In this document: positions 33,031 to 40,243 of the stretch, in pieces | Position numbering within the stretch: position 1 is the stretch's first letter | Layout: every line of letters begins with the position of its first letter | Source of the DNA: Kitasatospora purpeofusca | GTDB taxonomy: Bacteria; Actinomycetota; Actinomycetes; Streptomycetales; Streptomycetaceae | Reading direction: 5' to 3' | Length of the DNA: 64,000 nt | Assembly (NCBI RefSeq): GCF_000718025.1 | Contig: NZ_JODS01000034.1 | Coordinates: forward strand, 13,056-77,055 | Notes under the pieces: generated by a model | Told to the model about the DNA's origin: nothing | The model's input: only the letters and a program-made list of their open reading frames with translations | Database searches by the model: none | Translations under genes and position numbers: made by a program

Positions 33031-34719
33031 ATGTCCCGCAACCGCACCCGGATGGCCGCCCTGGCCGCCGTCACCGCCGGCCTCGGCCTGACCGCCTTCG
33101 GCGCCCCGGTCCTGGCCTTCGGCGCCGGCGCGCCGAGCAGTGTCACCTACGACACCGGCTCGCTGGACTGGGGGGTCAAGGCCAGCTTCCGGAGCTACGT
33201 CACCGGGCCGGTCGGCCAGGGCGCGGTGGAGCTGAGCGGCGGCGCGACCACCAACGCCGACGGCAGCTTCCACTTCGGGCTGGCGAGCGCGAGCTACGAC
33301 ATGGGCAGCCACGCGCTGACCTCCGCCTTCACCGGTGGTGTGCGGTTCACCGCCCACCACGGCGCGCTGGACGTGGGTCTGAGCGACCTGAAGATCACCA
33401 CCGCCGGGACGGTCGGCACGCTCACCGCCGACACCGCGTCCAAGGAGGTCGTGGGCGCGCCGGACGTCACACGGCGCGACGACGTCCCGCTGGTGACCTT
33501 CACGGTCGGCCGGGACACCACCAACGGCGTGCCGACGGCGGCGAAGCTGACCGAGGAGGGCGCCAAGGCCTTCGCCGGCTTCTACGCGGCCGGGTCGGAC
33601 GTGGACCCGCTGTCGCTGCTGCTCAAGCAGAGCCCGGCCACGCCGTCCCCGACCGCCACGCCGACGCAGACCCCCACGGCCACCGCCACGCCGACCGCGA
33701 CCGGCAGCCCGACGGCGACCGCCTCGCCGACCGCCACGGCGTCGCCCACCGCTACGGCTTCGCCGACGGCCACGTCCTCGCCCACGGCCACCTCGTCCCC
33801 GACGGCGACCTCCTCGCCGACCGCCACGGGTTCGCCGAGCGCGACCAACTCGCCCTCCGCGACCGGCAGCCCGTCCACGGCACCGACCGCGGGCACCGGT
33901 GAGCTCGCCGTGGTGAACGGCACCCTGGACTGGCAGGTCAAGGAGAGCTTCCGCAAGTACCTGCAGAGCCCGGTGGCCAACGGCAAGGTCGAGTTCGCGG
34001 GCGGCGCGGCCGACTACCGGTTCAACGGGGCCAAGGGCGCGTACAACACCAAGACCCACGCGCTGTCGGTGGGCTTCGCCGGGTCGGTGCGCTTCCTCGG
34101 GCACCCGGGTGAGGGCGGTGGTTACCAGCTGGACACCACCTTCTCGAAGCTGGGCCTGAGCATCAACAAGGACGGCGCGTTCCTGACGGCCGATGTCAAC
34201 GCCAAGTCCCTGGACGGGAAGACGAGCACGCTGTCCGGTGCCCGGATCGCCGAGCTGGACCTCTCCAAGGCGAGCCTGGCCCCGGTCAACGGCGTGGTCA
34301 CGCTCAACGCCGTCCCGGCCAAGCTGACGGCGGAGGGTGTGCCGGCCTTCGCCAACTACAAGGCGGGCGAGGCGCTCGACCCGGTGACTGTGTCGCTGGC
34401 CTTCGACAAGAACGCCCAGCTGCCGAGCGGCGGCACGGCCGGTGGCACGGGCACGACCACCGGCGGTGCGGCCGGTGGTACCGGTAGCGGTGCCGGTACT
34501 GGCACGGGTACCGGTTCGGGCACGGGCGGCACGGTCGGTGGCGCTTCGCTCACCACCACCGGCAGCGGCTCGTCGTCGCTCGGTGGTGGCGGCGTGCTGG
34601 CCTCGACCGGTTCCGACACCCCGGTGGTCCCGCTGGTGGCGACCGCCGCCGGCCTGCTGCTGATGGGTGGTGGCGCCACCGCCCTGGCCCGCCGCCGCCG
34701 CGCGACCCTCGGCGCCTGA
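33031..34719 (+). CDS. Sortase-type (LAXTG) surface haem-binding protein with two HtaA domains
   Basis: A 562-residue protein with a signal peptide. HtaA domains begin at GSLDWGVKASFRSYVTG (about 45) and GTLDWQVKESFRKYLQ (about 295). A Ser-Pro-Thr-Ala repeat linker (about 205-287) lies between them and a Gly/Thr-rich stalk follows. The C-terminus has LASTG (residues 523-527), a membrane helix and RRRR. LAXTG is the class E sortase signal of streptomycetes, so this protein should be linked to the wall, unlike its membrane-held neighbour. The pair would pass haem from the wall to the membrane and HmuT. No sortase gene is in this window. Confidence 0.9.
   Translation: MSRNRTRMAALAAVTAGLGLTAFGAPVLAFGAGAPSSVTYDTGSLDWGVKASFRSYVTGPVGQGAVELSGGATTNADGSFHFGLASASYDMGSHALTSAFTGGVRFTAHHGALDVGLSDLKITTAGTVGTLTADTASKEVVGAPDVTRRDDVPLVTFTVGRDTTNGVPTAAKLTEEGAKAFAGFYAAGSDVDPLSLLLKQSPATPSPTATPTQTPTATATPTATGSPTATASPTATASPTATASPTATSSPTATSSPTATSSPTATGSPSATNSPSATGSPSTAPTAGTGELAVVNGTLDWQVKESFRKYLQSPVANGKVEFAGGAADYRFNGAKGAYNTKTHALSVGFAGSVRFLGHPGEGGGYQLDTTFSKLGLSINKDGAFLTADVNAKSLDGKTSTLSGARIAELDLSKASLAPVNGVVTLNAVPAKLTAEGVPAFANYKAGEALDPVTVSLAFDKNAQLPSGGTAGGTGTTTGGAAGGTGSGAGTGTGTGSGTGGTVGGASLTTTGSGSSSLGGGGVLASTGSDTPVVPLVATAAGLLLMGGGATALARRRRATLGA
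33643..33890 (+). repeat. 18-bp coding repeat (Ser-Pro-Thr-Ala-Thr unit)
   Basis: Codes a run of six-residue units such as SPTATA/SPTATS/SPTATG, roughly a dozen copies, linking the two HtaA domains. Such tracts are often variable in number and glycosylated. Confidence 0.85.
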
Positions 34720-34735
34720 CAGCTGGCTTGAACAA

Positions 34736-34772
34736 CTGTGGCCCCTCGCTCGATCCGAGCGAGGGGCCACAG
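34736..34772 (+). terminator. Perfect 17-bp terminator hairpin between convergent genes
   Basis: CTGTGGCCCCTCGCTCG (34736-34752) and its exact complement (34756-34772) around an ATC loop. Serves the HtaA operon and possibly the convergent DUF397 gene. Confidence 0.8.
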
Positions 34773-34789
34773 CGCTTTGCAGGAGTCGG

Positions 34790-34981
34790 CTATGCGGGGT
34801 GGTTGAGTCCGTCGCTCTTGACGGTGCTGAGGAGGTCGGCGAAGGCGGCCGGGGTGGCGTGAAGGATGACGTCGCCGTCGTCGGATTCCCGGAGTTCGAC
34901 CAGTTCATCCGATACCCGTACTTCGATGCACTCGTTGGACGCGCCGCTGAAGCTGGACTTCTGCCATATGGACTTACTCAT
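34790..34981 (-). CDS. DUF397 protein
   Basis: A 63-residue protein with the family core IWQKSSFSGASNECIEVRV and LRESDDGDVILHATPAAFADLL. DUF397 proteins accompany XRE/DUF5753 regulators in streptomycetes, as in the WhiJ and Bld-type loci, and may counter the regulator as in a toxin-antitoxin-like pair. ATG 34981 lies 8 nt inside the end of the XRE gene, with AGGGG upstream, so it is translated in tandem. Confidence 0.9.
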   Translation of the reverse strand: MSKSIWQKSSFSGASNECIEVRVSDELVELRESDDGDVILHATPAAFADLLSTVKSDGLNHPA

Positions 34982-35825
34982 GTTGGCCCCTGATGGATCG
35001 AATGAAAGTGCGCGACTCGTCGTCGGACAGCGCAAGAGCGCTCAGGCGAGCAAAGGTTGCTCGGTGGCTGGCCAGGTCCGCTGGAGCGTCGAAAAACAGA
35101 ACGCCCTGGGCTGTGTCCATCTGAAGCGTTGCGAGCTCCGGGACCGGCCCTTCGGCGAACATGATGTTCTCCCCTGCACCTGGGAAGGTGTCCATATCGA
35201 ACGGGACCACTCTCACTGAGCTGGTCCCGGCCTCGGAGTCCTTGACCAGGCTGTCGAGCTGCTCGGCAAGGACCTTCCGACCGCCGAACTGCATTCTCAG
35301 AGCCGCTTCGTGGATGAAGGACACGTGTGGCGTTCCGCTGGATCGGAGAGCTTGCTGGCGTTGAGCTCGGAACGCCGTCCTGGTGTCGATGTCGCGCTGA
35401 GGCAGTGGGGGCGAGATGCGACCGAAGACTGCAGAAGCGTAGGCACCAGTTTGCTGAAGACCCGGAACGTATGTGGTGGCCCAGGTGTAGATCTTCAAGG
35501 CATGGGCTTCCATCTCCGCAACCTCGAGGAAATCCGTCGACAGCTTCCCCTGGTACCGCTCCCACCAGCCCTTCGAGCGTGGCACGGTGAAGTCGATCAG
35601 AGCTTCGACGAGCGGCTCGTTGGCGCACTTGCATGCCGCTGCGATCGTGCGCAGTCGGTCTGCGTTGACACTGGTCTTTCCGTTCTCCATCTGTGTCACC
35701 TGGGCTGCGCTTACGCCCAGTGAGTGGGCGAGTTCGCTGCCTCGGAGTCCTGCCTGCTCGCGCATTCTTCGCAGTTCGGTACCCAAGCGGCGCTGGCGAA
35801 GCGTGGGGTTCAGACGGCCCGGCAT
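34974..35825 (-). CDS. XRE-family regulator with DUF5753 (WhiJ-like)
   Basis: A 283-residue protein. The helix-turn-helix (about 12-65) reads LGTELRRMREQAGLRGSELA then VSAAQVTQMENGKTSV. The C-terminal DUF5753 domain (about 90-275) shows ALKIYTWATTYVPGLQQTGAYA and VRVVPFDMDTFPGAGENIMF. ATG 35825 has GAGAGGA 6 nt upstream. Base composition is visibly less GC-rich than the flanks, hinting at separate acquisition. With DUF397 downstream and an ATP-binding kinase-like protein divergent, the layout matches whiJ-type developmental loci. Target unknown. Confidence 0.92.
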   Translation of the reverse strand: MPGRLNPTLRQRRLGTELRRMREQAGLRGSELAHSLGVSAAQVTQMENGKTSVNADRLRTIAAACKCANEPLVEALIDFTVPRSKGWWERYQGKLSTDFLEVAEMEAHALKIYTWATTYVPGLQQTGAYASAVFGRISPPLPQRDIDTRTAFRAQRQQALRSSGTPHVSFIHEAALRMQFGGRKVLAEQLDSLVKDSEAGTSSVRVVPFDMDTFPGAGENIMFAEGPVPELATLQMDTAQGVLFFDAPADLASHRATFARLSALALSDDESRTFIRSIRGQHE

Positions 35826-36076
35826 GGCGTCCTCTCGATGTCCTGTGCTCACAGTGTGCCGTGAAGCTCGAGGGTGAGGCCATCTGTCCCCCGGGAGGGG
35901 GAATCTCCCAGAGAACTACCTAAAATTAAGTCGATGTGCCGTATGGTCTACCTCACAAGGATCGGACGGATCGTCAGCAAGTGTCCGTCTATGAGGCTTT
36001 GGGTGGACTGTGCCAGTTCTGCCCATTGATGCCTCTTCTCTCCCTCCTCCCCCTGCCTCTCCCTCGGAGGTCTGTC

Positions 36077-36442
36077 ATGCGTGCCATCGACCCGCCCGAC
36101 TGCTCCCTCGCCCGTGCCGAACTCCGGGCCGCCCTCCTCTCGGCCGGCTGGCCGCCGGACGTCATCGACGACGCCGAACTCGCTTTTCACGAGCTGTACA
36201 TCAACGCCTGGCAGCACGCGGGCTGCCAGGCGCCCGCCGTCCTCGTCTGCCTCCGGCCCGCCGTGCTCCGGGTCTCCGTGTGCGACGACTGCCCGGACCT
36301 GCCCTCCCCCTCCCTCCCCGCCGACCTCTACTCGCTCTCCGGACGCGGGCTCCACCTCGTGCGCGCCCTCACCCACCGCTTCGGCGTCGACCCCGCCAAG
36401 ACCGGCAAGGTCGCCTGGTTCGAGCTGGACGCCGCCGCGTGA
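36077..36442 (+). CDS. ATP-binding regulatory protein (anti-sigma/HATPase-like)
   Basis: A 121-residue single-domain GHKL ATPase-type protein. The N box appears as AELAFHELYINAWQHAG, a degenerate G1 as VCDDCPDLP, and G2 as LSGRGLHLVRAL. Such proteins resemble SpoIIAB/RsbW kinases and are a fixed part of whiJ-like loci. GGAGG lies 6 nt before ATG 36077. The stop overlaps the next gene (GTGA). Kinase or anti-sigma activity is inferred from family only. Confidence 0.85.
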   Translation: MRAIDPPDCSLARAELRAALLSAGWPPDVIDDAELAFHELYINAWQHAGCQAPAVLVCLRPAVLRVSVCDDCPDLPSPSLPADLYSLSGRGLHLVRALTHRFGVDPAKTGKVAWFELDAAA

Positions 36443-36672
36443 ACACCCCCCTCGAACCGCACGACCCCTACCTCCGCACCTACACCGAGCCCGAAGTGAC
36501 CTCCCTCCTCCGTGAACTCCACGAGCGGGGCGCGCCCTTCGGTATCCGCTGGGGCTCCGCCGCCGTCAACGGCGCCACCGTCGACGGCCGCCTCCTCGTC
36601 GACTTCGGCGACACCTCCGTCGCCACCCTCCTCAACCTCCTCGCGCTCCTCCGCGAAGCGGCCCGGGAATGA
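36439..36672 (+). CDS. Small hypothetical protein of the WhiJ-like locus
   Basis: A 77-residue protein from GTG 36439, overlapping the ATP-binding gene by 4 nt. Sequence features: TYTEPEVTSLLRELHERGAP, then beta-type IRWGSAAVNGATVDGRLLVDFG, then a Leu-rich C-terminal helix. No family recognised. Coupled to the next gene by an ATGA overlap, so three genes form one operon. Confidence 0.7.
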   Translation: MNTPLEPHDPYLRTYTEPEVTSLLRELHERGAPFGIRWGSAAVNGATVDGRLLVDFGDTSVATLLNLLALLREAARE

Positions 36673-36845
36673 CCACCTTCCTCGTCGGCGCGGCCTTCGC
36701 CGCCCTCCTCGCCCTCGCCATCGCCACCGTGATCACCGGCGTCGTCACCGCGCTCAGGATCGGCCCGCCCCCACCACCGATCCTCTGCCGCGGGTGCCGG
36801 GCGCCGCACGCCCCCACGGACGGCGCCCCCGACAAGGCCGGATGA
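36669..36845 (+). CDS. 58-residue single-helix membrane protein with CxxC
   Basis: From ATG 36669 (ATGA overlap). One membrane helix (FLVGAAFAALLALAIATVIT), a short Pro-rich stretch, and LCRGCRAPH, a CxxC that could bind metal, near the C-terminus. No family recognised; kept as real because of the coupled start and a following hairpin. Confidence 0.6.
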   Translation: MTTFLVGAAFAALLALAIATVITGVVTALRIGPPPPPILCRGCRAPHAPTDGAPDKAG

Positions 36846-36851
36846 ACGCCT

Positions 36852-36888
36852 CGGAGCGGGAGGTCGACCGTTCTGACCTCCTGCTCCG
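36852..36888 (+). terminator. Terminator hairpin after the ATP-binding operon
   Basis: CGGAGCGGGAGGTC (36852-36865) pairs with GACCTCCTGCTCCG (36875-36888) with one G-U pair. Its left flank and arm nearly repeat the hairpin at 38712. Confidence 0.7.
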
Positions 36889-37084
36889 TCCCATTTGTGC
36901 AGATCGCGTGACGCTGTTTCACGTCCGTGACGGTTGGCGCACAGATCAGCGAAGGACGGCTGACAGGCTTCTCTCATCGCACAGAGCAGCGAGGGGCCGA
37001 ACAAGCGGACGACAGTCCGCCGGGGTGGCGGACGAAGCTCTGGCGCAGCACCGGATCATCACGTCGTTCCAGGGGGAACAGATC

Positions 37085-38020
37085 ATGAGCAAGGCCCTTT
37101 CGTTCCGCAAGTCCTCGTCCCGCGCCGCGAAGTTCGCCGCCGTCGCCGCCCTGACGCTCGGCCTGGTGGCCACCGTCAGCCCGGCCGCCCAGGCCGCCTC
37201 GCTCGGTGCCGCGGGTGCGAAGGGGCTGAAGCACAACGTGCTGACCGTCAGCAACGGCACCCGGTACGTGCAGATCGACGGCAAGACGGTCGACTTCCGC
37301 ACCGTCGTGCGGGACCTCACCTGGTCCCCGGACGGCAACAAGGCCGTCTTCATCGACGGTTCGGGCAACCTCGTCGTCTCCGACGCGGACGGCAGCAACC
37401 GGGTCACCGTGGCCAAGAACCCCGGCGGACAGAACTGGAACCACCCGACCTGGCACGCGGTCGCGGCCGTCCCGGAGGCGGAGTCGCCCGCCAGGAACAG
37501 CATCGTCTTCGTCGCCAGGAAGAACGGTGTCTCCCAGCTGAAGACCGTTCCCGCTGCGGCTGTCCAGGGCCAGCCGACCGATCTGAGTGTCTGGAGCGGC
37601 GAGGACAACCCGCTGCCGCAGACCGGCAACATCTGGCCGAACGCGAGCAGCAAGACCGGCACCAGCGTTTTCGCCAACGTCGACAACGGCACCGTCTACA
37701 TCCGCGACGAGGTCCTGCGTTCGCAGACCGACGTGCTGACCAAGGGCTCCCAGCCCGCAGTCTCGCCCGACGGCGAGGACGTCGTCTTCGTCCGCTCCGT
37801 GCAGGGCCACGACCACCTGTTCGTGCAGGGCCGGGGCGACAAGACCGCCAAGGACCTCACTCCGAAGGCCACCACCGACTACACCCAGCCGACCTTCTCG
37901 CCGGACGGCCGGACCATCGCCGCCCGCACGCCCAAGGGCATCGTCACCCTCCCGGCGAGCGGTGCCGCCAAGCCCACCGTGGTCACCAGCCGGGTCGGCC
38001 TGCCGGCCTACCGCGGCTGA
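37085..38020 (+). CDS. Secreted TolB/PD40-like beta-propeller protein
   Basis: A 311-residue exported protein. The signal peptide ends in AQA (about residue 36). Repeated propeller strands of the PD40 type are seen: LTWSPDGNKAVFIDG, PAVSPDGEDVVFVR and PTFSPDGRTIAAR. Only about three clear blades plus weaker ones, so the propeller is small or divergent. No catalytic domain. It probably binds a partner outside the cell. AGGGGGAACAG lies before ATG 37085. A 197-nt upstream gap holds a TGACGCTGTTTCA element that matches the BldD pattern except at one position. Confidence 0.8.
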   Translation: MSKALSFRKSSSRAAKFAAVAALTLGLVATVSPAAQAASLGAAGAKGLKHNVLTVSNGTRYVQIDGKTVDFRTVVRDLTWSPDGNKAVFIDGSGNLVVSDADGSNRVTVAKNPGGQNWNHPTWHAVAAVPEAESPARNSIVFVARKNGVSQLKTVPAAAVQGQPTDLSVWSGEDNPLPQTGNIWPNASSKTGTSVFANVDNGTVYIRDEVLRSQTDVLTKGSQPAVSPDGEDVVFVRSVQGHDHLFVQGRGDKTAKDLTPKATTDYTQPTFSPDGRTIAARTPKGIVTLPASGAAKPTVVTSRVGLPAYRG

Positions 38021-38059
38021 CAGCGAGGCGCACGAGCACCGTTGGACCGCCCGGCCGGG

Positions 38060-38647
38060 TCAGTTACCGGCCAGGCGGTCCAACTCCGTTCTCAGGTCGG
38101 CGAGGTGCTCGTCCGCATTGTCGTGGGGCAGGAACTCCACCACGTCGATGAAGCGGAACAGCACCCGGGTCTCGGTGATCCCGTACTCGTAGTCGGCGAA
38201 GCCCACCACGGCGCCCGTCGTGCCGCGCACCGTGCCCCGGACGACGTGTCCGGTCATCTCGTCGGGCTGCTCGGCCGACTGCCTGCGCCGCGCGTTGGGC
38301 CGGGCCAGGTACGGGCAGACCATCGAGGCGTAGAGCATGCACGCGCGGTGGCCGGGCCCCTCCATGGTCGGGGAGAGATTGCGGTACGGGCGCCCCGCCG
38401 CCAGCGCCTCGGCGATCGCGGTGCTCTCCGTCTCACCGACCACCCGCCACACCGGCCCCTTGGGCATCAGCAGGTTGCAGACCGAACAGAGCCGCCCGCG
38501 CGCGCAGTCCGCGCTGCGGCCGTAGTCCGTCAGCGCGAACTGGGGTTGCTCGCCCTCCCACGGCGTGATCGCCGGAACGGGGTAGCCGCGCACATCGCGG
38601 GGCCTGGCATCGATGGACGGCGGTATCGGGACGTTGTCAAAGCGCAC
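38060..38647 (-). CDS. Conserved hypothetical protein, Cys-rich
   Basis: A 195-residue cytoplasmic protein without signal or membrane helix. Cysteines cluster as DCARGRLCSVCNLLM and ACMLYASMVCPYLARPN, with a nearby His (GHRACM), which suggests a zinc- or cluster-binding site. The C-terminal half has FADYEYGITETRVLFRFIDVVEFLPHD. No family recognised. ATG 38647 is the first in-frame start. Downstream of the haem oxygenase in the same direction but separated by a strong hairpin. Confidence 0.7.
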   Translation of the reverse strand: MRFDNVPIPPSIDARPRDVRGYPVPAITPWEGEQPQFALTDYGRSADCARGRLCSVCNLLMPKGPVWRVVGETESTAIAEALAAGRPYRNLSPTMEGPGHRACMLYASMVCPYLARPNARRRQSAEQPDEMTGHVVRGTVRGTTGAVVGFADYEYGITETRVLFRFIDVVEFLPHDNADEHLADLRTELDRLAGN

Positions 38648-38711
38648 GCCCCATCAGTACCAGTAACGGGCGCCGCCGCACAGCGCCGGAGCCCCCGAGG
38701 GAACCCGCCGA

Positions 38712-38762
38712 AACGCCTCGGAGCAGGAAGTCGGTCCGGCCGACTTCCTGCTCCGAGGCGTT
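38712..38762 (-). terminator. Perfect 23-bp terminator hairpin after haem oxygenase
   Basis: Left arm 38712-38734 (begins AACGCCTCGGAGCAGG) and exact complement 38740-38762, loop TCCGG. It ends the haem oxygenase gene and shares its arm with the hairpin at 36852. Confidence 0.85.
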
Positions 38763-38777
38763 CGGATGCCCAGCTGC

Positions 38778-39452
38778 TCAGGCGCTCAGCGGGTACCGGG
38801 TGTCCAGGTCCTGGAAGAGCGCGCCGTTCAGCTGGAAGGCGCGCTTGCACTCCTCGACCACCCGGCGGAGCTCGATCTCGTCCAGCGCCAGTCCGGCGGC
38901 GTCCAGCTTGGCCCGGTAGTCGCGCTTGAACGCGGCCGGGTTCTCCACCTGCTCGAAGACGTAGAACCGCACGCCGTCGCCCTTGCGCTCGAAGCCCCAG
39001 GTCTTCTCGGCGATGCCGCGGATGATCTGACCGCCCGACAGGTCGCCGAGGTAGCGGGTGTAGTGGTGCGCTATCCAGCCGGCCGGCCACTCGCGGGCCA
39101 GCTCCTCCAGCCGGGCGACGTACGCGGCGGTGGCCGGCAGCGGGACGAGGCCCTCGCGCCAGTCCGGCCCCCGCAGGTGGGCGAGGTCGCGCTCGATGGC
39201 GGCGGTGCGCAGGATCGTGGTGTCCACGAACGGCCCGGCCACCGGGTGCTCCGCGAGCTCCTCGGCCCGCTCCTCCAGGGCGCGGTAGACGAACCAGAGC
39301 TGGCCGGTGAGGTCGGCGTAGGCCTCGATCCCGAGGTGCCCGCCGAGCAGGCGGCTCATGAACGAGGACTGTTCGGCGGCCTCGTGCTCGGCGCTGCTCG
39401 CGGTGCGCAGCACGGTGGAGAACGGGACTACGGGCTGCTCGGGAGTGGGCAT
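38778..39452 (-). CDS. Haem oxygenase (HmuO-like)
   Basis: A 224-residue all-helical enzyme that opens haem to biliverdin, CO and iron. The proximal His lies in RTASSAEHEAAEQSSFM (about residue 23) and the distal helix in RYLGDLSGGQIIRG. Other family blocks are WFVYRALEE and FYVFEQVENPAAFKRDYRAKLD. GGAGG precedes ATG 39452 and an iron box overlaps the promoter region. With hmuTUV and the HtaA proteins it completes haem-iron acquisition. Confidence 0.94.
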   Translation of the reverse strand: MPTPEQPVVPFSTVLRTASSAEHEAAEQSSFMSRLLGGHLGIEAYADLTGQLWFVYRALEERAEELAEHPVAGPFVDTTILRTAAIERDLAHLRGPDWREGLVPLPATAAYVARLEELAREWPAGWIAHHYTRYLGDLSGGQIIRGIAEKTWGFERKGDGVRFYVFEQVENPAAFKRDYRAKLDAAGLALDEIELRRVVEECKRAFQLNGALFQDLDTRYPLSA

Positions 39453-39487
39453 GCGGGCCTCCAGTGGTCGAGTACGTCCCCGATTGC

Positions 39488-39506
39488 TTTGGTTAGCCTA
39501 ACCTAA
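39488..39506. promoter_or_regulatory. Iron box upstream of haem oxygenase
   Basis: TTTGGTTAGCCTAACCTAA matches the DmdR1/IdeR consensus at 17 of 19 positions. It lies 35 nt before the haem oxygenase ATG. Confidence 0.88.
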
Positions 39507-39563
39507 GGCCGCGTTATACCGACAGGGTGTCGGGAACCCATCCTCGCCCGGCCCCGGGAACGG

Positions 39564-39608
39564 CGAAGGCCGGGGCCCGCGGAATCACTCCGCGAACCCC
39601 GGCCTTCG
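39564..39608 (-). terminator. Terminator of ppa
   Basis: Two-part stem: CGAAGGCCGGGG / CCCCGGCCTTCG (39564-39575 and 39597-39608) enclosing CGCGGA / TCCGCG around a short loop. Lies after the ppa stop. Confidence 0.75.
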
Positions 39609-39674
39609 ACTGCCTCGCCTACCTCGAAGCGCCCGGGCGGACGGACCGCCGGACGCACGAGACGGGCGGACGGC

Positions 39675-40166
39675 TCAGTGGCCGCCCTGCTCCGCCAGGC
39701 GCTTGATCGACGCGGTGACCTCGGCCTCGGCCTCGGCGCGGCCGACCCAGTTGGCGCCCTCGACGGACTTGCCGGGCTCCAGGTCCTTGTAGACCTCGAA
39801 GAAGTGCTGGATCTCCAGACGGTCGAACTCCGACACGTGGTGGATGTCCTGCAGGTGCTCCCAGCGCGGGTCCGTCGCCGGGACGCAGAGCAGCTTGTCG
39901 TCGCCGCCGGCCTCGTCCGTCATCTTGAACATGCCGATGACACGGCACTTGATCAGGCAACCGGGGAAGGTCGGCTCGTCCAGGATGACCAGGGCGTCCA
40001 GCGGGTCACCGTCGTCCGCCAGGGTGCCCTCGACGTAGCCGTAGTCGGCCGGGTAGCGGGTCGAGGTGAAGAGCATCCGGTCGAGCCGAAGGCGACCGGT
40101 CTCGTGGTCGACCTCGTACTTGTTACGAGAGCCCTTAGGGATTTCGATAAGGACGTCGAACTCCAA
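39675..40166 (-). CDS. ppa: Inorganic pyrophosphatase
   Basis: A 163-residue family I pyrophosphatase: IPKGSRNKYEVDHETGRLRLDR, YPADYGYVEGTLADDGDPLDALVI (metal-binding Asp cluster) and the C-terminal FFEVYKDLEPGKSVEGANWVG. Hydrolyses pyrophosphate to drive biosynthesis. TTG 40166 is chosen: GGAGG lies 5 nt upstream and streptomycete enzymes begin MEFDV. An earlier TTG at 40178 would overlap the ribosome site. Divergent from dacB with only 77 nt between starts. Confidence 0.96.
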   Translation of the reverse strand: MEFDVLIEIPKGSRNKYEVDHETGRLRLDRMLFTSTRYPADYGYVEGTLADDGDPLDALVILDEPTFPGCLIKCRVIGMFKMTDEAGGDDKLLCVPATDPRWEHLQDIHHVSEFDRLEIQHFFEVYKDLEPGKSVEGANWVGRAEAEAEVTASIKRLAEQGGH

Positions 40167-40243
40167 CGGTTCCTCCAAGGTAGGGACTGACAGAATCCAA
40201 GTGTCTCCTACGGGAGTGAGTGCTCAGGAAAGGGGCCGGGTCG

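Noticed and set aside
33643..33890. CRISPR-like or other non-coding repeat array
   Set aside because: The repeats are in frame in the HtaA gene and encode Ser-Pro-Thr-Ala units without spacers.
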